The position numbers and the translations under genes were made by a program. From the NCBI RefSeq assembly GCF_036226925.1, contig NZ_CP109031.1, positions 8,246,001-8,310,000 of the forward strand: 64,000 nucleotides of DNA, read 5' to 3'. Below are positions 55,230 to 64,000 of the stretch, piece after piece. The DNA is from Streptomyces sp. NBC_00659 (lineage in GTDB: Bacteria; Actinomycetota; Actinomycetes; Streptomycetales; Streptomycetaceae). Every line of letters begins with the position of its first letter. Positions within the stretch are counted from its first letter, which is position 1. The notes beneath the pieces were generated by a model. It saw only the letters and a program-made list of their open reading frames with translations, did no database searches and was not told where the DNA came from.

Positions 55230-57361
55230 GCGCCGAGCCGGACGGGCCGGAGGACAGACTGCGCCGTTTCGCGACGATCTGGAGCCGGGCGGTCTTCCCC
55301 GTCACCTCCACCTCGCTGACCCGGCCGGAGTTCGAGGAACAACTGCTGCCGCTCGCGAGACGTCTGAGCGAGGCCCTGCGGGCCAGGACCTTCGAAGCGG
55401 CCGAGGGGCGCGGCGTCGGCGCCGCACTCGTCGCCGCACACTGCACCGACCCCGAGGCTCTCAGCCGGGCCCTCGACTGCGTCGACGCCTACCTGGTGCT
55501 CTACTGCGGTGAGGACGGGCCCAAGGAAGCGCTGCGCACCCGCTCCGCACGGCTCCAGCACGCCATCGCCGCCGGGTACGCCGAGGCGCTTCGGGAGCGG
55601 ACCCTCGCCGAGCAACAGGCCATCTCGCAGGCGGCGTTGACCGCGCGCAGCGCCGTCGCCGAGGCGCTGCACTACAGTGAGGCCCGCTTCCGCGCGGTGT
55701 TCGAGGGCGCGGCCATAGGCATCGGCATCGCTGACCTCGAAGGCAACATCCTCCAGGTCAACGGAGCCCTGCTGCGCATGTTCGGCGGCTCGGAACAGAC
55801 CATGCGGGGGCGCCGGGTCTTCGAATGGACACACGCCGAGGACGGCCCTCAGGTGTGGCGGCTGTACGAGGAGCTGGTGCGCGGTGAACGCGAGCACTAC
55901 CACGTGGAGAAGGCGTTCTACCGCCCCGACGGCACCGCCCTGTGGACCAACCTGACGGTCTCGCTCCTGCGCGACGCGGACGGCGAACCCCAGTACCAGC
56001 TCGCGCTGATGGAGGACACCACCGAGCGGCGGCTGCTCAATCTGCGGCTGCGCTACGAGGCCACCCACGACGCGCTGACCGGACTGCCCAACCGGACCCT
56101 GTTCTTCGAGCGGCTGGAGAAGGCGCTGGCCGCGGGGGAGGGACAGCGCTTCGGGCTCTGCTACCTCGACCTCGACGGCTTCAAGACCATCAACGACAGC
56201 CTCGGGCACGCGGCCGGCGACCGGCTGCTCGTCGAGGTCGCCGACCGCCTCCAGTCCTGCGCGACGGCCCCCGGCGAGATGGTCGCCAGGCTGGGCGGCG
56301 ACGAGTTCGTGGCCCTCACCACCGGTCCGGACACCGAGCGCGAGGTCGACGAACTGGCCGGACGCATCATGAACGCGCTCGTCACCCCGATCAGCGTCGA
56401 CGGCCGTGACCTGACCGTGCGGGGCAGCGTCGGCGTCGTCGAGGGCCCCGCCGGGGAGCGCGGCGCCGCCGAGGTGCTGCGCAGCGCCGACATCACGATG
56501 TACCGGGCCAAGTCCGCGGGCGGCAACCGCTTCGAGCTGGCCGACCCCGAGGCCGACGCCCGCGCCATCACCCGCAACGGACTCACCACCGCGCTCCCGG
56601 CCGCCCTGGACCGGGGCGAGTTCTTCATCGAGTACCAGCCGCTGGTGCACCTCGGCGACGGCAGTGTGCAGGGCGCGGAGGCGCTGGTGCGCTGGCTGCA
56701 CCCGCAGCACGGTGTCCTCGGACCGGACCGCTTCATCCCCCTCGCCGAGCACACCGGACTGATCGTGCCGCTCGGCCGCTGGGTCCTGGAGCAGTCGGTG
56801 CGCCAGGCCCGCAGCTGGCAGGAACGGCACTCCGCCGCCGGCCCGCTGCGCGTCAACGTCAATCTCTCGCCGTGCCAGCTGACCCATCCCGGCCTGGTCC
56901 AGGACACGGTCGACATCCTGGAGCGTGAGGGTCTCGACGCCCGGGCGCTGTGCCTGGAGGTCACCGAGTCCGCGCTGATCGGCGCGGACGACGATCTGCT
57001 CAAGCCGTTGCGCAGGCTCGCCGAGATGGGCGTCGACATCGCGCTCGACGACTTCGGCACCGGTTACTCGAACCTGGCCAACCTCCGTCGTCTGCCGGTC
57101 AGCATCCTCAAGCTGGACCGGTCCTTCACCCAGGGGATGCAGCAGTTCCCGGCGGATCCGGTCGACCTGAAGATCGTCGAGGGCATCGTGTCCCTCGCCC
57201 ACAGTCTCGACCTGGCGGTCACGGTCGAGGGCGTGGAGACCGGCGCGCAGGCCGAACAGCTGCGGATACTGGGCTGTGACACGGCCCAGGGCTGGTACTA
57301 CGCCCGTCCGGGGCCGCCGGAGCGGCTGCACGAGCTGGCGCTGGTCGACGCGGTCGGCTGA
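55226..57361 (+). CDS. rmdA: PAS-GGDEF-EAL cyclic di-GMP protein (RmdA-like)
   Basis: 711 residues, soluble. An N-terminal ~140-residue helical region is followed by PAS (~150-270: SEARFRAVFEGAAIGIGIAD), GGDEF (~277-445, with intact RLGGDEFVAL near 356) and EAL (~460-705, with intact GAEALVRWLHP near 484 and DDFGTGYSNLANLRRLP). Both catalytic signatures look active, so it could make and hydrolyse c-di-GMP. Domain order and the neighbours (repeat lipoprotein, SDR, LysR, sdh) match S. coelicolor RmdA (SCO0928), a phosphodiesterase affecting aerial development. Orthology is from memory. GTG 55226 overlaps the methyltransferase stop. Confidence 0.88.
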   Translation: MSAEPDGPEDRLRRFATIWSRAVFPVTSTSLTRPEFEEQLLPLARRLSEALRARTFEAAEGRGVGAALVAAHCTDPEALSRALDCVDAYLVLYCGEDGPKEALRTRSARLQHAIAAGYAEALRERTLAEQQAISQAALTARSAVAEALHYSEARFRAVFEGAAIGIGIADLEGNILQVNGALLRMFGGSEQTMRGRRVFEWTHAEDGPQVWRLYEELVRGEREHYHVEKAFYRPDGTALWTNLTVSLLRDADGEPQYQLALMEDTTERRLLNLRLRYEATHDALTGLPNRTLFFERLEKALAAGEGQRFGLCYLDLDGFKTINDSLGHAAGDRLLVEVADRLQSCATAPGEMVARLGGDEFVALTTGPDTEREVDELAGRIMNALVTPISVDGRDLTVRGSVGVVEGPAGERGAAEVLRSADITMYRAKSAGGNRFELADPEADARAITRNGLTTALPAALDRGEFFIEYQPLVHLGDGSVQGAEALVRWLHPQHGVLGPDRFIPLAEHTGLIVPLGRWVLEQSVRQARSWQERHSAAGPLRVNVNLSPCQLTHPGLVQDTVDILEREGLDARALCLEVTESALIGADDDLLKPLRRLAEMGVDIALDDFGTGYSNLANLRRLPVSILKLDRSFTQGMQQFPADPVDLKIVEGIVSLAHSLDLAVTVEGVETGAQAEQLRILGCDTAQGWYYARPGPPERLHELALVDAVG

Positions 57362-57552
57362 GCGCCTTGGCGCGGCCTCCCGGAACGGGGACGCGCCGCG
57401 CACCGCCGCCGGAATCCGGGACGCACCGCGTCCCGGATCCGTCGGCGTCCTCCGCCTCACCGGGCCCCGGCGGCCCACGGGACGCCTCGCGCCTCCGGCA
57501 GTCCCTGTGCCTCACTGGCAGGAGGTACCTCTTACCGATGGAGCTGAGGCGG

Positions 57553-58332
57553 ATGAGCACCGAACTTCAGGGCAGGACGGCCGTCGTCACCGGAGCCAGC
57601 AAGGGCATCGGACTCGCGGTCACGGAGGCGCTGGCCGGAGCGGGCGCGACGGTGATCGCCGGCTCCCGTGGCACCTCGGCGGGCCTGGACACCCTGGCCG
57701 GGAAGGGGAACGTGACCTGGGTGCCGGTCGACCTCGCCGAACCCGACGCCGCCGGGAGGCTCGTCGAGGCGGCGGGCGGGCGCATCGACGTCCTGGTCAA
57801 CAACGTGGGTACGGCCCCCGCCCATACCGGTGGCTTCCTGTCGGTCACCGACGAGGACTGGCGGCGCACCGTCGACCTGAACCTGCTCACGGCCGTACGG
57901 GTCACCCGTGCGGCCCTGCCGTCGATGCTGGCCGCCGGACAGGGCTCGGTCGTGACGATCGCCTCGGTGAACGCCACGCTGCCCGACCCCCTGGTCATCG
58001 ACTACAGCGCGGGCAAGGCCGCCCTGGTCGCGTTCTCCAAGGCCCTGTCCAAGGAGGTCGGCCCGAAGGGCATCCGCGTCAACACGGTGAGCCCCGGTCC
58101 GGTGAAGACCGACCTGTGGCTCGGCGGCGGGGGAGTGGCCGCCACCGTCTCGGCCGCCGCCGGGCTCACCCCTGACGACGTGGTCGCCCAGGCCTCCGGC
58201 CAGAGCGTCACCGGCCGCTTCTCGGAGCCGTCGGAGGTGGCCGACCTCGTTCTCTTCCTCGCCGGGGACCGCGCGCGCAACATCACCGGCAGCGACTTCG
58301 TCATCGACGGCGGCCTCATCCCGACCTGGTGA
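57553..58332 (+). CDS. SDR-family oxidoreductase
   Basis: 259 residues: VVTGASKGIGLAVTEALAGA, DVLVNNVGTAPAHTGGF, active-site Ser in TIASVNATLP, catalytic YSAGKAALVAFSKAL, closing ITGSDFVIDGGLIPTW. All classical SDR catalytic residues are present; the substrate is unknown. ATG 57553 gives the usual N-terminus (STELQGRTAVV) with GAGG just upstream. ATG 57538, with GGAGG 12 bases upstream, is the alternative. It is convergent with the LysR gene (18 bp between the stops). Confidence 0.85.
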   Translation: MSTELQGRTAVVTGASKGIGLAVTEALAGAGATVIAGSRGTSAGLDTLAGKGNVTWVPVDLAEPDAAGRLVEAAGGRIDVLVNNVGTAPAHTGGFLSVTDEDWRRTVDLNLLTAVRVTRAALPSMLAAGQGSVVTIASVNATLPDPLVIDYSAGKAALVAFSKALSKEVGPKGIRVNTVSPGPVKTDLWLGGGGVAATVSAAAGLTPDDVVAQASGQSVTGRFSEPSEVADLVLFLAGDRARNITGSDFVIDGGLIPTW

Positions 58333-58350
58333 GCCCGGGGCGGCCCGCCC

Positions 58351-59241
58351 TCAGCGTTCCAGCAGCATCCGCTGGAGTTCCCGGGCCGCCCGGGGCGGTG
58401 CCACATCGCTGCGGTGCGCCAGCGCGATGGTCCGCTCGAGTCCGGGCGGGGCCAACGGAGTCACCCGCAGCCCCGGCCCGGACCGCGCGGCCACCATGCG
58501 CGGTACGACGGCCACGCCGAGGCCCGCCCGGACGAAGCCGAGAACCGCGTCCATCTCACCGCCCTCGACCGCGAAGTCGGGCTCGAAGCCCTCGGCGCGA
58601 CAGGCGGCGACGGTCAGTTCCCGCAGGTCGTAGCCGTGCCGGAACATCACAAGACGCTCGCCCTCCAGATCGGCGACACGCACCGTGCCCCGGCCGCCGC
58701 CACCGCCGGGCGCCGGGGCCTCCGGTGACGACACCACCACCAGGTCCTCGCGCAGCAGCTCCACCGTGGTCAGCGCGGGGGACGGGGTGGGCAGCGGCAG
58801 GACGACCAGGGCGAGGTCGAGGGCGCCGCGCGCGAGTTCCCGTACGAGATCGTGCGAGCCGCCCTCCTCGATCAGCAGCCGGATGCCCGGATAGCGGTCG
58901 TGGAAGGCGCGCAGCACGTCGGGAAGCAGACCGGTGCACAGACTCGGGGTCGCGCCGAGCCGCACCCGGCCGCTGCGCAGCTGTGCCAGCTCCTGCACCT
59001 CGTGCCGGGCCGTGTCCGTGTCGGCGAGGATGCGCCGGGCGAGCGGCAGAAGTGCCTCGCCCGCGTCGGTCAGCGTGATGTTCCCGCGCGCCCGCAGGAA
59101 CAGATCGGCCCCCAACTCCCGCTCCAGCGACTTGATCTGCTGCGACAGCGAGGGCTGCGCGACATGCACCAGTTCGGCGGCCCGGGTGAAGTGCCGGGTC
59201 TCCGCGACGGCCACGAAGTACTGGAGCTGGTGGAACTGCAC
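58351..59241 (-). CDS. LysR-family transcriptional regulator divergent from sdh
   Basis: 296 residues from GTG 59241. The N-terminal winged helix-turn-helix is clear (FHQLQYFVAVAETRHFTRAA, HVAQPSLSQQIKSLERELGA), followed by a periplasmic-binding-like effector domain (VRLGATPSLCTGLLPDVLRAF to VPRMVAARSGPGL). The TATCGT six bases before GTG 59241 indicates a leaderless start, and the upstream in-frame codons are not part of the family. It probably controls the sdh operon and itself through the box at 59251. Confidence 0.88.
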   Translation of the reverse strand: MQFHQLQYFVAVAETRHFTRAAELVHVAQPSLSQQIKSLERELGADLFLRARGNITLTDAGEALLPLARRILADTDTARHEVQELAQLRSGRVRLGATPSLCTGLLPDVLRAFHDRYPGIRLLIEEGGSHDLVRELARGALDLALVVLPLPTPSPALTTVELLREDLVVVSSPEAPAPGGGGGRGTVRVADLEGERLVMFRHGYDLRELTVAACRAEGFEPDFAVEGGEMDAVLGFVRAGLGVAVVPRMVAARSGPGLRVTPLAPPGLERTIALAHRSDVAPPRAARELQRMLLER

Positions 59242-59250
59242 CCTTCGACG

Positions 59251-59265
59251 ATAGCTCAGGTCTAT
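59251..59265. promoter_or_regulatory. LysR-type box (T-N11-A) in the lysR-sdhC gap
   Basis: ATAGCTCAGGTCTAT is an interrupted palindrome (ATAG-N7-CTAT) with the T-N11-A geometry recognised by LysR proteins. It overlaps the leaderless lysR -10 on the minus strand (acgata at 59248-59253) and lies about 22 bp upstream of the sdhC -35, suiting autorepression plus activation. Confidence 0.65.
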
Positions 59266-59286
59266 GGAAACCAGCCGCTTCATGTC

Positions 59287-59317
59287 TTGGACCGATCAGT
59301 TCACCGCGGCCTACCGT
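59287..59317 (+). promoter_or_regulatory. Putative sdhC promoter (leaderless)
   Basis: TTGGAC (59287-59292) and TACCGT (59312-59317) are 19 bp apart. The ATG at 59326 lies 8 nt past the -10, implying a leaderless message. Confidence 0.5.
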
Positions 59318-59325
59318 CTCTTCCC

Positions 59326-60033
59326 ATGGCTCTGGCAACGCGGACGGACCGACGGCCGTCCATGGCGCGCACCGTGTGGGACAGCTCCGTCGGCAAGAAG
59401 ACCGTGATGGCCGTCAGCGGCCTGATCATGCTGCTCTACCTGGTCGCCCACATGATCGGGAACCTGAAGATCTACTTCGGCGCGGGCGAGTTCGACCACT
59501 ACGCCCACTGGCTGCGCACCGTCGGCGAACCCTTCATGCACTACGAGTGGACGCTGTGGCTGATCCGCGTGGTGCTGGTCGTCGCCGTGGTCGCGCACGC
59601 CACGTCCGCGTACCAGCTCAGCCGCCGTGACATCCGGGCCCGGCCGAGCAAGTACGTGCACAGGAAGCGCGGCGCGAGTTACGCCACCCGCACGATGCGC
59701 TGGGGCGGGATCATCCTCGGCCTGTTCATCGTCTGGCACCTCCTCGACCTGACCACCGGCACCGTGCACTCCGGCGGCTTCCAGGAGGGCCACCCCTACC
59801 AGAACGTCGTGGACACCTTCTCCACCTGGTACGGCAATGCCGTCTACATCGTCGCGATGCTCGCGCTCGGCCTGCACATCCGGCACGGCTTCTGGAGCGC
59901 CGCCCAGACCCTCGGGGCAGGCAGCCGCACCCGCGACCGCGCCCTGAAGACCATCGCGAACGTCCTCGCGCTGCTGCTCACGGCGGGCTTCATCGCCGTA
60001 CCCGTGGGCGTCATGACCGGAGTGGTGAGCTGA
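59326..60033 (+). CDS. sdhC: Succinate dehydrogenase/fumarate reductase cytochrome b subunit
   Basis: 235 residues with five hydrophobic helices ([83 protein letters not shown]). The conserved His residues ([36 protein letters not shown]) ligate haem b, as in single-subunit, five-helix membrane anchors of B-type Sdh/Frd enzymes using menaquinone. First gene of the operon. Confidence 0.92.
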   Translation: MALATRTDRRPSMARTVWDSSVGKKTVMAVSGLIMLLYLVAHMIGNLKIYFGAGEFDHYAHWLRTVGEPFMHYEWTLWLIRVVLVVAVVAHATSAYQLSRRDIRARPSKYVHRKRGASYATRTMRWGGIILGLFIVWHLLDLTTGTVHSGGFQEGHPYQNVVDTFSTWYGNAVYIVAMLALGLHIRHGFWSAAQTLGAGSRTRDRALKTIANVLALLLTAGFIAVPVGVMTGVVS

Positions 60034-60034
60034 A

Positions 60035-61992
<1,958 letters not shown>

Positions 61993-61996
<4 letters not shown>

Positions 61997-62742
61997 AGCT
62001 CACCCTGCGCGTCTGGCGGCAGAAGAACGCCGACGCCGACGGAGCGATGTCCACGTACGAGGTGGACGGCATCTCCTCCGACATGTCCTTCCTGGAGATG
62101 CTCGACACCCTCAACGAGGACCTCATCCTCGCGGGCGACGACCCCGTCGCCTTCGACCACGACTGCCGCGAGGGCATCTGCGGCGCGTGCAGCCTCGTCA
62201 TCAACGGCGACGCCCACGGACCCGAGCGCACCACCACCTGCCAGCTCCACATGCGCTCCTTCCGCGACGGCGACACCATCGACGTCGAGCCGTGGCGGGC
62301 CGCCGCCTTCCCGGTCGTCAAGGACCTCGTCGTCGACCGCTCCGCCTTCGACCGGATCATCCAGGCCGGCGGCTACATCACCGCCCCGACCGGCGCCGCG
62401 CCCGAGGCGCACGCCACTCCCGTCCCCAAGCCCGACGCCGACTTCGCCTTCGAGCACGCGGAGTGCATCGGCTGCGGCGCCTGCGTGGCGGCCTGCCCGA
62501 ACGGCGCCGCGATGCTGTTCACCTCGGCCAAGATCAACCACCTGAACGTGCTGCCGCAGGGCGCCCCCGAGCGGGAGACCCGGGTGCTCGACATGGTGGG
62601 GCAGATGGACGGGGAGGGCTTCGGCGGGTGCACCCTCACCGGGGAGTGCGCCACCGCCTGCCCGAAGGGCATCCCGCTGTTCTCCATCACCGGCATGAAC
62701 AAGGAGTGGCTGCGCGCCACCCGCAAGGCGGGCAAGCGTTAG
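61993..62742 (+). CDS. sdhB: Succinate dehydrogenase/fumarate reductase iron-sulfur subunit
   Basis: 249 residues. [2Fe-2S] ligands in [19 protein letters not shown] and TTTCQLHMR; [4Fe-4S]/[3Fe-4S] ligands in [19 protein letters not shown] and [14 protein letters not shown]. It carries electrons from SdhA to menaquinone via SdhC. The ATG overlaps the sdhA stop (ATGA). Confidence 0.95.
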
Positions 62743-62776
62743 GCATAAAGTCGTTCGCCGTACGGTGCGGACGGGC

Positions 62777-62818
62777 GGGACCGGGTGTGGTGCTCATACC
62801 CGGTCCCGTCTTGCTTTT
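62777..62818 (+). terminator. Rho-independent terminator of the sdh operon
   Basis: The perfect 10-bp stem gggaccgggt (62777-62786) / acccggtccc (62798-62807) with an 11-nt loop is followed by gtcttgctttt. Confidence 0.85.
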
Positions 62819-63007
62819 CAGGGCACCCCTGTCATTCAACATCCTCACATCCGCCCTCCTGGCAGTGGTCACGCGTACGCCAACCGGCGTCGGAAGAACA
62901 GGAGCGCGCAGACCGTTCGGATCCGGCCTGCCTCCCCCAAGCTCTCAATTCCGTTCGAGCAGGGGGGTACCCCCTCCGCCGAACCGGCCCGTGACCAGGA
63001 GAGTGCC

Positions 63008-63778
63008 ATGACCGGCGTTTCCACCCTCGACAGCCCGACCCAGCCCGTCGCCCCCACCCGCTACACCGTCACCCTGGCCCGCGACGAGGCCGATGTCCGG
63101 GCCGCGCAGCGCCTGCGACACGACGTCTTCGCCGGGGAGATGGGCGCCCTCCTGAACACCCCGCAGCCCGGCCTCGACATCGATGCCTTCGACGCGTACT
63201 GCGACCACCTGCTGGTCCGCGACACGGAGACGGACCAGGTCGTCGGCACCTACCGGCTGCTGCCGCCCGAGCGCGCCGCGATCGCCGGACGGCTCTACTC
63301 GGAGAGCGAGTTCGACCTCGGACCGCTGGCCGGAATCCGCTCCGGGCTGGTCGAGGTCGGCCGCTCCTGCGTCCACCCCGACCACCGCGACGGCGCGGTC
63401 ATCGGCCTGATCTGGGCCGGGATAGCCCGCTACATGATCGACGGCGGCCACGAATGGCTCGCCGGCTGCTGCTCCATACCGCTCGCCGACGGTGGCGCGC
63501 TCGCCGCGGGCACCTGGGACCGGGTGGTGGCCAAGCACCTGGCGCCCGAGGAGTTCCGGGTCCGCCCGCTGCTGCCCTGGAGCGCGGAGGGCGTCGCCCG
63601 GCCCGCGCGCACCGAACTGCCCCCGCTGCTGCGCGGCTATCTGCGCCTCGGCGCCTGGGTGTGCGGCGAGCCCGCGCACGACACGGACTTCGGCGTCGCC
63701 GACATGTACGTGCTGCTGTCAATGAGCCGGGTCAACCCGCGCTACCTCCGCCACTTCCTCTCGCTCGTCCCCGCCTGA
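63008..63778 (+). CDS. OlsB-like GNAT acyltransferase (ornithine-lipid/acyl transfer type)
   Basis: 256 residues from ATG 63008 (AGGAGAG upstream). Family landmarks: RAAQRLRHDVFAGEMGALLN, FDAYCDHLLVRDTETDQVVG, TYRLLPPERA, LVEVGRSCVHPDHRDGAVI, and the C-terminal DTDFGVADMYVLLSMSRVNP. These match the OlsB family that N-acylates ornithine with 3-hydroxyacyl-ACP, and related hemolysin-like acyltransferases. The following gene starts inside its stop codon and looks like a PlsC-type partner, as in ornithine-lipid olsBA pairs. Confidence 0.88.
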   Translation: MTGVSTLDSPTQPVAPTRYTVTLARDEADVRAAQRLRHDVFAGEMGALLNTPQPGLDIDAFDAYCDHLLVRDTETDQVVGTYRLLPPERAAIAGRLYSESEFDLGPLAGIRSGLVEVGRSCVHPDHRDGAVIGLIWAGIARYMIDGGHEWLAGCCSIPLADGGALAAGTWDRVVAKHLAPEEFRVRPLLPWSAEGVARPARTELPPLLRGYLRLGAWVCGEPAHDTDFGVADMYVLLSMSRVNPRYLRHFLSLVPA

Positions 63779-64000
63779 TGAGCACGGCCCGCACCGGAGC
63801 GCCGCGTCTCCCTGCCCTCCGCCGTCCCCGGTTCGGCGGAGGGCAGGGAACGGGGCTGCTCCCCGGAACCGCCCCGGCGCCGCGGCCGGCCGCCGGTACC
63901 GTCCCCGCGCCGCGGCGGCCCGCCGCCGGCCCCGTCCGGGCGGCCAGTGCCTGGCTGCCCACCGCACCCTGCTCGCCGCGCGACTGCGTGGAGTCCGGGC
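63778..64000 (+). CDS. Start of a probable lysophospholipid acyltransferase (PlsC/OlsA-type), truncated by window edge
   Basis: ATG 63778 overlaps the preceding stop (TGATG). The visible 74 codons are a low-complexity Pro/Ala/Arg leader ending in SAWLPTAPCSPRDCVESG. I remember W-L-P-T-A-P-C as the N-terminus of the PlsC-family gene that usually follows the OlsB-like gene in Streptomyces. The catalytic HX4D region would lie beyond the window, so the assignment rests on position and this motif. Confidence 0.6.
   Translation, partial: MSTARTGAPRLPALRRPRFGGGQGTGLLPGTAPAPRPAAGTVPAPRRPAAGPVRAASAWLPTAPCSPRDCVESG

Overview
The window is GC-rich actinobacterial DNA and almost certainly comes from a Streptomyces chromosome. 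The evidence is near-exclusive G/C at third codon positions, GTG and TTG starts, several apparently leaderless genes, a single TTA (bldA-type) codon, Tat and lipoprotein exports, and typical Streptomyces families (RmdA-like c-di-GMP protein, DUF574-type methyltransferase, class F sortase, SpoIIE-type phosphatase). From memory of family order, the right part resembles the S. coelicolor chromosome-arm block around rmdA and the second succinate dehydrogenase operon. This is an inference that was not computed. I saw no rRNA, tRNA, CRISPR array or intact insertion sequence.

Layout. 1-10.4 kb: two divergent giant secreted proteins. One is cut by the left edge. The other is a 2309-residue RHS/YD-repeat protein with an embedded ricin-type lectin module and a variable C-terminal tail; a tyrosine-integrase remnant lies just downstream. 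10.5-12.9 kb: a panD-led operon and two small genes. 13-17.7 kb: gnd, an Rpf/LysM/M23 cell-wall enzyme and a DMT transporter. 17.9-21.4 kb: an FhuF-like Fe-S protein, a seven-copy 23-bp minisatellite, and the glycogen pair glgA/glgM and glgC. 21.5-28.7 kb: a GH92 mannosidase behind palindromic operators, a WS/DGAT acyltransferase, an unusual SDR with a Cys4 knuckle, another SDR and a PhnZ-like HD protein. 29.2 kb: a small orphan peptide gene with a strong ribosome binding site. 29.5-34.2 kb: an amidase divergent from a three-gene L-fucose/sugar-acid oxidation operon. 34.2-40.4 kb: a frameshifted remnant, a lipase maturation factor, a secreted lipoprotein, a PAS-GAF-PP2C-HATPase regulator and an Fpg/Nei glycosylase. 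40.5-44 kb: an ECF sigma factor, an unknown protein and a zinc-type anti-sigma factor in a row, then a CapA-like protein with altered metal motifs. 44-48.9 kb: UspA and LysX sharing a divergent leaderless promoter region, and a polysaccharide deacetylase. 48.9-52.8 kb: a class F sortase next to two look-alike wall/membrane proteins, then a proline-rich protein with a DUF4239-like partner. 53-64 kb: a repeat lipoprotein, a methyltransferase translationally coupled to the PAS-GGDEF-EAL protein, an SDR, a LysR regulator divergent from sdhCAB, and an OlsB-like acyltransferase overlapping the start of a probable PlsC-type gene at the right edge.

How they work together. Most of the window is envelope and storage biology: wall hydrolysis and deacetylation, wall anchoring, lipid acylation and aminoacylation, glycogen synthesis, and glycan scavenging (mannose, fucose). 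Developmental signalling is also present (c-di-GMP, PP2C phosphatase, ECF sigma). The strongest leads for something undescribed are the sortase locus with LPXTG-less candidate clients, the orphan peptide at 29184, the SDR lacking its catalytic Tyr, the variable tail of the RHS protein, and the TTA codon in the glycogen synthase gene.
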